Part shown: piece after piece, positions 46,141 through 55,369 of the stretch
Layout: each line of letters begins with the position of its first letter
Position numbering within the stretch: the stretch's first letter is position 1
Source: Paludibacteraceae bacterium
GTDB lineage: Bacteria; Bacteroidota; Bacteroidia; Bacteroidales; Paludibacteraceae
DNA length: 64,000 nucleotides
Reading direction: 5' to 3'
Assembly (NCBI GenBank): GCA_024400125.1
Contig: JAKSNG010000005.1
Coordinates: 1 to 64,000, forward strand
The notes under the pieces: generated by a model
What the model saw: the letters and a program-made list of their open reading frames with translations, nothing else
Databases searched by the model: none
Told to the model about the DNA's origin: nothing
Program-made: the position numbers and the translations under genes

Positions 46141-47094
46141 ATGGCATTTTTTGGATTATTCGGAAAAGAAAAGAAAGAGACACTGGACAAGGGTTTAGAG
46201 AAAAGCAAAACCAGCGTTTTAGATAAGATTAGTCATGCCATAGCAGGTAAATCTACTGTGGATGATGACGTCCTTGACAACATTGAAGAAGCGCTCATCA
46301 CCAGCGACGTTGGTGTTGAGACCACACTCCGCATCATTGAGCGTATTCAAGAACGCGTCAAACGCGATAAATATGTAGGAACGGCAGAACTCAACGCGCT
46401 TCTCGTAGATGAAGTGAGCCAACTCTTGGCAGAAAATGAGCAAACAGATATCCGTGATTTCTCCGAGCCATTACCAGCTAAACCATACGTAGTGATGGTT
46501 GTTGGCGTCAATGGTGTAGGCAAAACGACCACTATCGGCAAACTCGCATATCAATATAAACAAGCTGGCAAAAAAGTCTATCTTGGCGCAGCCGACACAT
46601 TCCGTGCAGCAGCTGTCGAGCAACTCTGTATATGGGGAGAGCGTATTGGCGTGCCTGTCATTAAGCAGCAGCAAGGCTCAGACCCAGCGTCTGTTGCATA
46701 CGACACACTCGCCAGCGCCACAGCCAACGATGCCGATGTCGTTCTGATTGATACCGCAGGACGTCTGCACAACAAAATCAATCTCATGAACGAACTAACC
46801 AAAATCAAGACGGTTATGCAGAAAGTGGTGCCTAATGCGCCACACGATGTGATGCTCGTTTTGGATGGTTCTACAGGTCAAAATGCTTTTGAACAAGCCA
46901 AGCAGTTCACTAAAGCGACACAGGTTAGTTCGCTTGCAATTACTAAATTAGACGGAACCGCCAAAGGTGGTGTTGTTATCGGTATTTCTGACCAATTCAA
47001 GATTCCTGTTCGCTATATCGGATTAGGCGAAAAAATGGAAGACCTGCAGGTCTTCCATCGTGAAGAGTTTGTTAAATCGCTCTTAGGTGTTTAA
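46141..47094 (+). CDS. ftsY: Signal recognition particle receptor FtsY
   Basis: The protein has 317 residues from the ATG of MAFFGLF (a TTG two codons earlier is in frame). The NG domain is complete: G1 GVNGVGKTTT near 120, DTFRAAAVEQL, DTAGRLHNK and TKLDGTAKGG. The acidic A domain of E. coli FtsY is almost absent, which is usual in Bacteroidota. It begins 8 bp after the last glycan gene with no terminator between. It ends convergently, sharing a TTAA with the stop of the next gene. The matching SRP RNA is in this window at 55.2 kb. Confidence 0.97.
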   Translation: MAFFGLFGKEKKETLDKGLEKSKTSVLDKISHAIAGKSTVDDDVLDNIEEALITSDVGVETTLRIIERIQERVKRDKYVGTAELNALLVDEVSQLLAENEQTDIRDFSEPLPAKPYVVMVVGVNGVGKTTTIGKLAYQYKQAGKKVYLGAADTFRAAAVEQLCIWGERIGVPVIKQQQGSDPASVAYDTLASATANDADVVLIDTAGRLHNKINLMNELTKIKTVMQKVVPNAPHDVMLVLDGSTGQNAFEQAKQFTKATQVSSLAITKLDGTAKGGVVIGISDQFKIPVRYIGLGEKMEDLQVFHREEFVKSLLGV

Positions 47095-48275
47095 CGTCTG
47101 GTTGATGCGCCTCCTCCAGAACGGGAAGACCCGCCTCCCATACTGCCTCCGCCCATACTGCCTCCAGAACGGCTACTTCCCCCTGAATAAGTACCACTGG
47201 GATAAGAACTCGTTGTACGAGTGCTGGTTGATACACGTTGACTGCTATTGGTAGCGGTCGGCGTACGCGTAGCTGTGGTAGATGAGCGTTGCGTAGTCGT
47301 CGTTGCACGTTGTGCAGTAGAAGTTGATGCACGCTGCGTAGTCGTCGTTGCACGTTGCGTAGTCGTCGTTGCACGTTGTGCAGTAGAGGTTGATGAACGT
47401 TGCGTAGTCGTGGCTGCACGTTGTGCGGTCGTGGTGGATTTAGCTCTTGTTGCCGTTGTGGCAGTTGCACGTTGTGCAGTAGCGGCAGGTCTTGCCGTTG
47501 CAACCGGTCTTCGTGCTGTTGTAGCAGTAGCGCGAGCGGAGTTCTCTAACTGCCGTGCGTTGGTTACGCCCGAATTGCGTGCGGCGAAAGCACGTTGCGG
47601 TTGCGCTTGTGCAAAGTCATTGCGACGAACACCCTCTCCCATGGTTCGACTTGAAGGACGAGCAGTCTGCGTATAGCGGAACGAACATAGCGTATGTTGT
47701 TGGCAGTGGTAGTGACAACGGTCAATATAGACAATAACCGGAACACAAGCCCACGGACGCCACCCTAATGGATAATATCCCCAATACCAAGGTGAGTTCC
47801 AGCATGTCCAATACGGACTCCAAAACCAATCATAGATAACCGGACGATACACATAGACCGGCTCAATAATGTAGTTGCTACCATAGAGATATTCGTCTCC
47901 AATCACCTGAACCGACACTTGATTAGTGGCTTCGTCTTTCTCGACAAAGATAGTTGCTACATCCTGATAGATATCGACCGCCAATACCGATTGCAATACA
48001 ATCAAGTGCTGACTACCGTTATGCGTCTCAATCACGCGGATATAGTCCACTTGTCCATCGCCGTTCAAGTCTAAATTCACAAATGCCGAATCGGGGTTGT
48101 TCAACATCATTTCGAACTCCTCTAAGTTCTTGGCTTCACCAAATAACTTAGCTACTACTTTCAAATCCAGATTCGCAGAAATGTCTGAATTCTTAGCCGA
48201 CACCGTAATCACTTCGTCAGCTCTTGCTACCATACTCATGAGTAGGATAACGAAACAAAAAGCCAGTTTTTTCAT
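47091..48275 (-). CDS. Secreted protein with Thr/Gln/Arg tandem repeats
   Basis: The protein has 394 residues. A signal peptide (1-19) is followed by a ~120-residue N-terminal part with LDLNGDGQVDYIRVI, which resembles an EF-hand-like or dockerin-like calcium loop. A Trp/Tyr/Pro-rich stretch comes next (VYRPVIYDWFWSPYWTCWNSPWYWG). The rest is low complexity: repeated TTTQRAT/STAQRAT units (about 255-330) and a Gly/Ser-rich tail. I recognise no function; an envelope or surface location is likely. It is the last gene of the leftward operon with ribBA, lptF and cdd. Confidence 0.75.
   Translation of the reverse strand: MKKLAFCFVILLMSMVARADEVITVSAKNSDISANLDLKVVAKLFGEAKNLEEFEMMLNNPDSAFVNLDLNGDGQVDYIRVIETHNGSQHLIVLQSVLAVDIYQDVATIFVEKDEATNQVSVQVIGDEYLYGSNYIIEPVYVYRPVIYDWFWSPYWTCWNSPWYWGYYPLGWRPWACVPVIVYIDRCHYHCQQHTLCSFRYTQTARPSSRTMGEGVRRNDFAQAQPQRAFAARNSGVTNARQLENSARATATTARRPVATARPAATAQRATATTATRAKSTTTAQRAATTTQRSSTSTAQRATTTTQRATTTTQRASTSTAQRATTTTQRSSTTATRTPTATNSSQRVSTSTRTTSSYPSGTYSGGSSRSGGSMGGGSMGGGSSRSGGGASTRR
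47280..47480. repeat. Coding tandem repeat, 21-base period
   Basis: The 21-base unit encodes seven residues (ATTTTQR, with STAQRAT variants) and recurs about eight times within the secreted repeat protein. The opposite strand stays open through the array because of the repeat. Confidence 0.75.
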
Positions 48276-48276
48276 C

Positions 48277-49512
48277 TTACACGAGTTTTAAATTGTGATG
48301 CATTTTTTCCTTCTTGGTCTGCATGTATCGCAGATTATAGGGATTCGGAGCAATCTCTATTGGTATATTCTCTACAATTTCTATGCCATAACATTCGAGC
48401 CCCACGCGTTTGACTGGATTATTGGTTATTAGTCGCAGTTTATGTGCGCCTAATTCTCGCAGTATCTGTGCGCCCACGCCGTAGTCTCGTTCGTCTGGGC
48501 GAAAACCGAGATGCACATTTGCTTCTACGGTGTCTTCGCCTTGTTCTTGCAGTTTATAGGCGCGAATCTTGTTCATCAAGCCAATTCCTCTACCCTCTTG
48601 ATTCATATAAACGACAACACCTTTGCCTTCTTTTTCAATCATTTCCATTGCGCGATGCAGTTGTTCTCCGCACTCGCAACGGCGTGAGCCAAAGATGTCG
48701 CCAGTCATACACGAAGAGTGTACGCGGCACAATACGGGTTCATTCTCCTGCCATGTCCCTTTGACTAAAGCCACATGCTCCAAACCGGTTGCTAAATCGC
48801 GGAACGGGGTCAGTTGAAACTCCCCATATTCAGTTGGCAGAAAAACAGTTTCTCCGCGTTCTATCGTCTCGGTATCCTCTCGGTATCCTCTCGGAGAATG
48901 ATTGCTATCGGGATGCTCTAAACGGTATTGAATTAAGTCCTTGATTGAAATCAGTTTCAGCCCATACTCTTTAGCCACTTCTTGTAGTTGTGGCAAGCGC
49001 GCCATGGTGCCGTCAGGGTTCATTATCTCAATCAATGCCGCAGCTGGAGTTAAACCTGCCAAGCGTGCCAAATCAATAGCTGCTTCGGTGTGTCCTGCAC
49101 GTTGCAACACGCCGCGAGACTTTGCATAGAGAGGATTGATATGGCCTGGACGGCCAAAAGTAGCTGGAGTCGATTGCGGATCTGCCAACGCACGAATAGT
49201 CGCAGCACGGTCTGCTGCCGACACGCCTGTTGTACAACCTTCCAACTTATCCACAGTGATAGTGAATGGCGTGCCTAACATCGAGGTGTTATTGGCTACC
49301 TGATGCATCAAGTCCAACTGCGCACAACGTTCTTCTGTAATCGGAGCGCACAATACGCCGCGACCATGTTGCAGCATAAAATTGACTTTCTCAGGAGTAA
49401 TCTTTTCGGCAGCAATGATGAAATCGCCTTCGTTCTCACGATCTTCATCATCTACCACAATCACAAACTTTCCTTCCTTAAAATCAGCTATCGCTTCTTG
49501 TATCTTATCCAT
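48277..49512 (-). CDS. ribBA: Bifunctional riboflavin enzyme RibBA
   Basis: The protein has 411 residues, starting at MDKIQEAI; the frame's extra 15 codons overlap the lptF-like gene. The N-terminal RibB domain (DHBP synthase) has [11 protein letters not shown] near residue 24 and the catalytic RPGHI. The C-terminal RibA domain (GTP cyclohydrolase II) has the zinc cysteines in [21 protein letters not shown] and the catalytic NQEGRGIG segment. Both are complete. They make the two precursors of riboflavin. Confidence 0.96.
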   Translation of the reverse strand: MDKIQEAIADFKEGKFVIVVDDEDRENEGDFIIAAEKITPEKVNFMLQHGRGVLCAPITEERCAQLDLMHQVANNTSMLGTPFTITVDKLEGCTTGVSAADRAATIRALADPQSTPATFGRPGHINPLYAKSRGVLQRAGHTEAAIDLARLAGLTPAAALIEIMNPDGTMARLPQLQEVAKEYGLKLISIKDLIQYRLEHPDSNHSPRGYREDTETIERGETVFLPTEYGEFQLTPFRDLATGLEHVALVKGTWQENEPVLCRVHSSCMTGDIFGSRRCECGEQLHRAMEMIEKEGKGVVVYMNQEGRGIGLMNKIRAYKLQEQGEDTVEANVHLGFRPDERDYGVGAQILRELGAHKLRLITNNPVKRVGLECYGIEIVENIPIEIAPNPYNLRYMQTKKEKMHHNLKLV

Positions 49513-50975
49513 ATTCGTATAATCTCTTTCTTTGTCTTTTCGTACATTTTTTCCCATACCTCAGGATTAAACAGTCCTGAATCGGTGGCAGCTTTGTAGG
49601 TGAGGAAAATTCCTACTGGCAGCAAAGCGAACGAACTCAGCCACATCCCTGCCCAGCAAGGCCACAATGCCTCACGCGCCATTTTGTATCCCGTATTGTC
49701 GATGATGTAATAAATAATAAACATCACCACCGATATCACGACGGGGAAACCTAATCCGCCTTTGCGAATAATCGCACCTAATGGCGCGCCAATGAAGAAG
49801 AACACCAAGCACGCAAAAGCCAATGTGAACTTACGATATAGTTCTATCTCGTGCTTGCGAATATAGCGTTTATAGTCGTCCAAGAGCAACGTGTTGTACT
49901 CTATCTGGTCTCGCTGATACTGCACTCTATCTACCAATACAGATGCCACTTGGCTTTGTTTACCCCTGCCCATCTGGGCATAGAGTGAATCAACATCGTA
50001 ATGGTTTATTTCCGTGTTTTCCACCGCAATCAATTGCCGTCCGTTCTTGCGTTCACGACCAAAATATCGCGTATCTATCATCTCTGCACTTTGGACTGCA
50101 CTTTTGGCTTGTGCCAATTCGCCCACCGAATCAATCGACTGAATCAGCGCCGCCACATCTTTAGACACGTGCTGATCATGCAGCACAGATTCGTCATAGC
50201 GGCTCAGTTCGGCATCAAAGTCTTTCAATATCTGCTTTACCTCGAATGTCTCTCTACGATATGGGATGTTCTTCTCTGTCTTCGTGGCGCGTTGCTGAGT
50301 CTGCTTGAGATTCTCGAACGACTCTCCATTATAGAACGTGAGCAACAAGTGCTTCTTATCTTGCGTCAATTCGATACGCCCCGAATCTGCCAAGATAACT
50401 GTCGCGTTCTTGAATCCCTCCGACATGTCATAGATGATTAGCCCTTGTAATAATCCCGTGCGCGTATTCTTTTTCGCCACATACACGTTGCATCCATTGA
50501 TGCCGTCGTAGAACTCACCCACAGGAATATCTAATTCCGGGGACTTCTGCCGAAGCGAAAATATCAGTGCCCACAGTTTGGTTTGCGCTTGAGGTAGGAC
50601 ATTGTTAGAGAAAAAGAACGCCCCTACTGAGATAAATGCTACGCCCACGACAAGCGGACGTATAATGCGGAAGAGCGAGATACCGGCAGCTTTCATAGCC
50701 GTCAACTCAAATTTCTCACCTAAGTTGCCGAACGAAATCAACGAAGCCAATAATATCGCTAACGGCAAAGCCAACGGCACCACTGTCGCTACTGCATAGA
50801 CGAAAAACTCCGCCAACACAGGCAACTCTACCCCCTTGCCTACCAAATCGTTGATATGAATCCACACAAACTGCATCAGCAGAATGAAGATACATATAAA
50901 GAAGGTAACCAAGAACAGCCCAAGAAAGTTCTTGAGCAGATAGACATCTAATCTTTTTAGGTTTCTTAGTCTCAA
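49488..50975 (-). CDS. LptF/LptG-family permease (YjgP/YjgQ)
   Basis: The protein has 495 residues. Three membrane helices at the N-terminus and three at the C-terminus flank a long periplasmic domain, the LptFG layout; these proteins take part in lipopolysaccharide export. The start is unusual: no ATG is in range, and the in-frame TTG at 50975 ([15 protein letters not shown]) is the best candidate, 6 bp after the cdd stop. The 3' end overlaps the ribBA start by 25 bp. Confidence 0.88.
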   Translation of the reverse strand: MRLRNLKRLDVYLLKNFLGLFLVTFFICIFILLMQFVWIHINDLVGKGVELPVLAEFFVYAVATVVPLALPLAILLASLISFGNLGEKFELTAMKAAGISLFRIIRPLVVGVAFISVGAFFFSNNVLPQAQTKLWALIFSLRQKSPELDIPVGEFYDGINGCNVYVAKKNTRTGLLQGLIIYDMSEGFKNATVILADSGRIELTQDKKHLLLTFYNGESFENLKQTQQRATKTEKNIPYRRETFEVKQILKDFDAELSRYDESVLHDQHVSKDVAALIQSIDSVGELAQAKSAVQSAEMIDTRYFGRERKNGRQLIAVENTEINHYDVDSLYAQMGRGKQSQVASVLVDRVQYQRDQIEYNTLLLDDYKRYIRKHEIELYRKFTLAFACLVFFFIGAPLGAIIRKGGLGFPVVISVVMFIIYYIIDNTGYKMAREALWPCWAGMWLSSFALLPVGIFLTYKAATDSGLFNPEVWEKMYEKTKKEIIRIWIRYKKR

Positions 50976-50980
50976 ATCAA

Positions 50981-51463
50981 TTATCCTTCGAGGTCTTCTG
51001 AGAAGAATCCAACGGGCAGCAAAGCCGCAGCACTCTCAAAGACATATATCTCTTTTTCGCCATAGAGAATCACCTTCATCGGTTTGCCATAGCGGTGTTC
51101 GGTCTCCAACATTACTTGGCGGCACGAACCACATGGTGCACCAGGGTTTTCTGTGAAATGGCCCTCTGTATAACATGCAATCACCAATGTATTCACGGGC
51201 ACATCTGGATAATTAGCTCCCGCTGCAAACAATGCGCTACGTTCTGCACATAATCCGCTGGGATATGCCGCATTCTCCTGATTAGCTCCGCGTATAATCA
51301 CGCCATTATCTAACTTGGCTGCTGCTCCTACGTGGAACTTGGAATAAGGACAATACGAGTTACCCGTTTGCTCTTTTGCAATAGCAACTAATTCTTGTTC
51401 TTCAGGTGTCAATTCGTTCATCTGACAGGAACGAATTTTCGTTTTAATGACAATTTCTTTCAT
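50981..51463 (-). CDS. cdd: Cytidine deaminase
   Basis: The protein has 160 residues. It deaminates cytidine and deoxycytidine for salvage. The zinc site is intact with CAERSAL near residue 75 (Cys and catalytic Glu) and PCGSCRQVM near 110. It is the first gene of a four-gene leftward operon with a promoter at 51495-51502. Confidence 0.95.
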   Translation of the reverse strand: MKEIVIKTKIRSCQMNELTPEEQELVAIAKEQTGNSYCPYSKFHVGAAAKLDNGVIIRGANQENAAYPSGLCAERSALFAAGANYPDVPVNTLVIACYTEGHFTENPGAPCGSCRQVMLETEHRYGKPMKVILYGEKEIYVFESAAALLPVGFFSEDLEG

Positions 51464-51494
51464 ACAAAAACTCTTTTAAGGTAAAATTAGCCTG

Positions 51495-51502
51495 CAAAGA
51501 TA
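51495..51502 (-). promoter_or_regulatory. -7 box for the cdd operon
   Basis: TATCTTTG on the minus strand, about 32 bases before the cdd ATG. Confidence 0.6.
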
Positions 51503-51550
51503 GTGTTTTTTTTTCATATATGCAAAAAATTGCACGTTTTTTACTTTTTT

Positions 51551-51582
51551 TTTGTATTATTCAAAAAAAAATTGTACTTTTG
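51551..51582 (+). promoter_or_regulatory. Promoter of the amidase-like gene
   Basis: TTTG at 51551-51554 and TACTTTTG at 51575-51582 with a 20-base spacer. Transcription starts just before the ATG at 51602. Confidence 0.65.
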
Positions 51583-51601
51583 CACGCTTATTTGTGCAAA
51601 A

Positions 51602-53836
51602 ATGAAACGATTAACGGTATCTATACTCATTATGCTGATGGCAACCACATCTTTTGCCATTTCCAATCAGCAGTTGTCTGACTCTCTCGACCTGTGGGCT
51701 GGGTTTAATTTAGGTTGTGTTCCAAAGGTCAAGGTCACGCATATCAAAGTCAAACGCGATTTTATTTGGGTCTATACGAACAAGACCTTATCTGGTCTCA
51801 GTCTCAGCGACCGCGATGTGCGCCAACTGCGGCTCAAAGTGAGTATGTGGGTACGTGGGGACGCACAGGGCAAAGTGACTATTTATTCAGAGAATGACGA
51901 ATTAGGAGACCTCATCACTCATCGTCTTCGTTCACGTTCGTTATCGGACTGCTACACCATTCCGAACGCGCGTCGTATGGGCAAAGCGCTCACCAATCAG
52001 CATATCGCGTTATGGGCAAGTCACGGTATTTACTATAATCAAGACGAAGACCGCTGGAAAGCGCAGCGTGCGACGATGTGGTCCACGGTGGAAGATGTCT
52101 ATACGACTGACTATGCCGAACTCGTTTCGCAATGTCTTGAGCGCGCAGGCGCAAACGTCTATTCACCGCGTGCGCGCTATGGACGCGACTCTGCCGCCAC
52201 GGATATTGGTCTCAGTGGTTACCCTCGTTGGACAGAGGGAGCACGCTATTGGCTGGAATATACGAATGTCCCAGACTCTATTTGGCAACCTCGCCCAGCG
52301 GCTAATGACAACCCCAATTATTTCACCAACGACTCTGTGCGAAAGGACTATTTAGACGACTTGCGAAGTCGTGGTAACTGGGTGAATTGGCTGAATCAAC
52401 AAGTGCCTATCACCCTTGCTATTGCCTTGCACACGGACGGTTATTCGCAGGCAGGCGACTCCACCACTATCGGCACCCTCGCTATCTATTCACCCGAAAA
52501 CCGTTACCATCATCAATCGTTCTCCAACGGCACATCGCGTATCGTCAATCGTGATTTAGCGGACTATGTACAGACGCAGGTCGTGGAGGATATTCGTGCG
52601 GCGTATTGTCCTACTTGGTCCAGACGTCAATTGCATAGTGCTGGCTACTGCGAATCTAAATATACCGAAGTCCCCTCCGTACTATTAGAGATACTCAGTC
52701 ACAAGCAGTTTGCAGATATTCAGTTCGGTCTTAATCCGCGTTTCCGTCACGATGTGGCGCGTGCTATCTATAAGGGTATTGGCAGATGGATTCACTCGCA
52801 GGTCAACACGCCTTTTGTAGTGCAGCCTTTAGCCGTGCAGCGTATGGCGGTGCGTGTGACTGACCAGCAGTTGCACTTGACTTGGCAGGCGACATCGGAC
52901 ACGTTGGAACCGACTGCTGAGCCTACTTACTTCGTTATTGAGATGCGCCAGAACGGCGGCGAATGGCAAGAGGTAGCGCAGACTAAAAAGTGCACTTACT
53001 CGTTCACGCCCAAGCACGGCGTGCGTTATGACATGCGTGTCGTTGCTGCCAACGAGGGTGGTTTGAGTGAAAATAGCGAAACCCTCAGTGCTTTCATTGC
53101 TTCGGATGAAGCACCTTTAGCACTTATCATCAATGCGTTTGACACCGTGCGTGCGCCGCGATGGTTTGCGGACTCCACGTTTGCAGGTATTGTCCCACGT
53201 TCATATAGTATTCCCGATGGCGAAGATGGTATTTTCATTGGTGACCAATGTGAGTACAACCGTGCGCTCGATTGGGTATCGGACGATGACTGCGGCTGGG
53301 GTATGTGTTACCGCGACCAATTAGGCTTGAGACAGATAGGTAACACGCACGATTATCCTGCTCGTCATGGCGTCGTCCTTGCGAATATGGGTATTTCCTA
53401 TGTCAGTGCCAATATACATGCTTTGGACACAATTGATTCCGTCTACACATTGGTCGATGTGGTGTGCGGCAAAGAGCAGCGTCCGCTGCCCTCTTTTGTG
53501 CAGCATTACCAATCTATTGGCGGACGTCTTCTCGTTTCTGGTGCATACATAGGCACTGTTCCCAATGCTTCTGCCAATGGACTTGTTCAAACGCCTGCCA
53601 TGGAAACCACGTTGCAGGTCTTTTCCAATCGTCCTAATGATACTCGTCTCTGCGCCGAAGACTGTCACGCCTTTGCGCCTAAGAAAGAACAAACCGTCTT
53701 AGCTCGTTTTGCCGATAGTGGATTGCCCGCATGCGTGCGCCTACACAACACCCTTCTTTGGGCGGTGCCTATTGACTGTTTTGAATCTTTTGAATCGATA
53801 TTACATTATTCGTATGAAGAAATTACCCATCCTTGA
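51602..53836 (+). CDS. Secreted amidase-like (Amidase_3-type) protein with FnIII domain
   Basis: The protein has 744 residues from the ATG of MKRLTVS; the frame extends 33 codons upstream across the promoter. A signal peptide (1-18) is followed by a domain (about 120-400) that resembles zinc-dependent N-acetylmuramoyl-L-alanine amidases or the related Bacteroidota proteins often labelled xanthan lyase: ASHGIYYNQ, LALHTDGYSQ and a VLLEILSHKQF segment can provide metal and catalytic residues. A fibronectin-III-like domain (about 415-505) and an unknown C-terminal part follow. It may act on the cell wall, but the fold assignment is tentative. The end overlaps rlmD by 23 bp. Confidence 0.7.
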   Translation: MKRLTVSILIMLMATTSFAISNQQLSDSLDLWAGFNLGCVPKVKVTHIKVKRDFIWVYTNKTLSGLSLSDRDVRQLRLKVSMWVRGDAQGKVTIYSENDELGDLITHRLRSRSLSDCYTIPNARRMGKALTNQHIALWASHGIYYNQDEDRWKAQRATMWSTVEDVYTTDYAELVSQCLERAGANVYSPRARYGRDSAATDIGLSGYPRWTEGARYWLEYTNVPDSIWQPRPAANDNPNYFTNDSVRKDYLDDLRSRGNWVNWLNQQVPITLAIALHTDGYSQAGDSTTIGTLAIYSPENRYHHQSFSNGTSRIVNRDLADYVQTQVVEDIRAAYCPTWSRRQLHSAGYCESKYTEVPSVLLEILSHKQFADIQFGLNPRFRHDVARAIYKGIGRWIHSQVNTPFVVQPLAVQRMAVRVTDQQLHLTWQATSDTLEPTAEPTYFVIEMRQNGGEWQEVAQTKKCTYSFTPKHGVRYDMRVVAANEGGLSENSETLSAFIASDEAPLALIINAFDTVRAPRWFADSTFAGIVPRSYSIPDGEDGIFIGDQCEYNRALDWVSDDDCGWGMCYRDQLGLRQIGNTHDYPARHGVVLANMGISYVSANIHALDTIDSVYTLVDVVCGKEQRPLPSFVQHYQSIGGRLLVSGAYIGTVPNASANGLVQTPAMETTLQVFSNRPNDTRLCAEDCHAFAPKKEQTVLARFADSGLPACVRLHNTLLWAVPIDCFESFESILHYSYEEITHP

Positions 53837-55202
53837 GCATATTCAGATTACCGACATCGCTGCAGAAGGCAAAGCCTTAGCGCGTGTTGATGACATGGTT
53901 GTTTTTGTGCCCTATTGTGTTCCAGGCGACATCGTAGATTTGCAAGTCACACGCAAGAAGCACTCTTTCATGGAGGCGCGTGTGTTGCGTATTGTCGAAC
54001 CCAGCCCCATGCGTTGCGAAGCGCGTTGCCGTCATTACGGCACATGCGGCGGCTGCAAGTGGCAAATCTTGCCCTACGAAGAGCAACTGCGCTGGAAGCA
54101 GCAACAGGTGTTGGATAACCTCACCCGTATCGGCAAAGTCGAACTACCCCCTATCTCACCCATCTTGGGTAGCCGACTCACGTACGAGTATCGCAATAAG
54201 TTAGAGTTCACTTTTGCCGACCATCAGTGGCTCACAACCGAGCAGATGAAGGCAAATGTGCCTTTCACGCCTGGATTGGGTTTCCACATGCCTAATTGTT
54301 TTGACAAAGTGCTGCAGGTTGATGAATGTCACCTCATGCCGGACATCAATAACCGTATTCGCAACGGTATATACGACTTCGCCTGCCAGCATCACCTCAC
54401 TTTCTATAACGAGCACGCCCACGAAGGACAATTGCGTAACCTCATCATTCGCAACAACCACAAAGGCGAACTGATGGTCGTTGTCGTATGGGGCGCGGAG
54501 CCGGACTTATCGCTTATGGAGTATATCCACACCTCTTTCCCAGAGGTAGTGAGTCTGCTGTATGTCGTCAACACCAAGTGCAATGACACCATTGGTGACC
54601 TGCCCATCCACGTCTATGCAGGCGCAGACCATATCATGGAGCAGATGGAGGACTTGCAGTTCAAGGTAGGTGCTAAATCGTTCTATCAGACCAATACGGA
54701 GCAGGCGTACGAACTCTATAAAGTCGCACGTAACTTTGCGGGACTAACAGGAAAAGAATTAGTCTTTGACCTCTATACCGGCACGGGCACCATTGCCAAT
54801 TTCGTTGCCCACCAATGCCGGCACGTCATCGGTATCGAGTACGTTCCCGAAGCCATTGAGGACGCCAAAGTCAACGCCCAACTCAATCACTTGGACAATA
54901 CGGAGTTCTATGCGGGCGACATGAAAGATATTTTGACCGACGACTTCATTGCGCAGCATGGTCATCCTGATGTCATCATCACCGACCCACCACGTGCCGG
55001 AATGCACGAAGATGTGATTAACGTCATCCTTCACGCAGCACCGCAGCGCATTGTCTATGTCAGTTGTAACCCTGCCACGCAGGCGCGTGACTTGTCTCTC
55101 TTAGACGCGCATTACCGTGTCGTAACAGTACAGCCTGTCGATATGTTCCCGCATACGCAGCACGTAGAGAATGTGGTCTTATTGGAACAAAAAAAAGGGT
55201 AG
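53814..55202 (+). CDS. rlmD: 23S rRNA (uracil-C5)-methyltransferase RlmD/RumA-like
   Basis: The protein has 462 residues, starting at MKKLPILEH; upstream codons lie in the previous gene. An N-terminal TRAM domain is followed by the 4Fe-4S cysteines in CEARCRHYGTCGGCKW. The SAM-binding VFDLYTGTGTIANF is near 320, DPPRAGMHE near 395, and the catalytic cysteine in SCNPATQARD near 422. The last codons also encode, on the other strand, the 3' end and poly-U of the SRP RNA. The family also holds RlmC- and TrmA-like enzymes; RlmD fits the Fe-S cluster and TRAM. Confidence 0.9.
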   Translation: MKKLPILEHIQITDIAAEGKALARVDDMVVFVPYCVPGDIVDLQVTRKKHSFMEARVLRIVEPSPMRCEARCRHYGTCGGCKWQILPYEEQLRWKQQQVLDNLTRIGKVELPPISPILGSRLTYEYRNKLEFTFADHQWLTTEQMKANVPFTPGLGFHMPNCFDKVLQVDECHLMPDINNRIRNGIYDFACQHHLTFYNEHAHEGQLRNLIIRNNHKGELMVVVVWGAEPDLSLMEYIHTSFPEVVSLLYVVNTKCNDTIGDLPIHVYAGADHIMEQMEDLQFKVGAKSFYQTNTEQAYELYKVARNFAGLTGKELVFDLYTGTGTIANFVAHQCRHVIGIEYVPEAIEDAKVNAQLNHLDNTEFYAGDMKDILTDDFIAQHGHPDVIITDPPRAGMHEDVINVILHAAPQRIVYVSCNPATQARDLSLLDAHYRVVTVQPVDMFPHTQHVENVVLLEQKKG

Positions 55203-55296
55203 CTTACTGCATCGCACCGCTACAACCTCCTACCCTTGCTTCGATCAAGACCTGGGGGAATTGAGAGGGAGCTGGTCGTACAGAACTACCCCACAA
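55196..55296 (-). ncRNA. ffs: Signal recognition particle RNA, small bacterial (4.5S) type
   Basis: On the minus strand the ~100-base sequence has closing arms GGGGUAG (near 55286-55292) and CUACCC (near 55197-55203), which pair. In between is the SRP domain IV core, CAGGUC followed by a short loop and GAAGCAAGG. This keeps the AGG / AGCA pattern that binds Ffh. The 3' arm is followed by a U-run that acts as terminator. The neighbouring GGGUAGGAGGUUGUAGCGGUGCGA is typical of Bacteroidota SRP RNAs as I remember them. A TACTTTTG promoter box lies upstream at 55323-55330. Confidence 0.85.
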
Positions 55297-55322
55297 TTAT
55301 TATGCATTGAATAAATTCGCTG

Positions 55323-55330
55323 CAAAAGTA
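55323..55330 (-). promoter_or_regulatory. -7 box for the SRP RNA gene
   Basis: TACTTTTG on the minus strand, about 30 bases before the mature 5' end of the SRP RNA. This suggests a short 5' leader that is trimmed. Confidence 0.65.
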
Positions 55331-55369
55331 CTACTTTTTTTTGAAACTACCAAATTTTAACGCAAAAAA

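Noticed and set aside
47072-47503. Alternative minus-frame ORF and plus ORF 47248-47676 in the repeat protein
   Set aside because: Both exist only because the 21-base repeat is open in several frames; the 394-residue frame has the signal peptide and a conserved-looking N-terminus.
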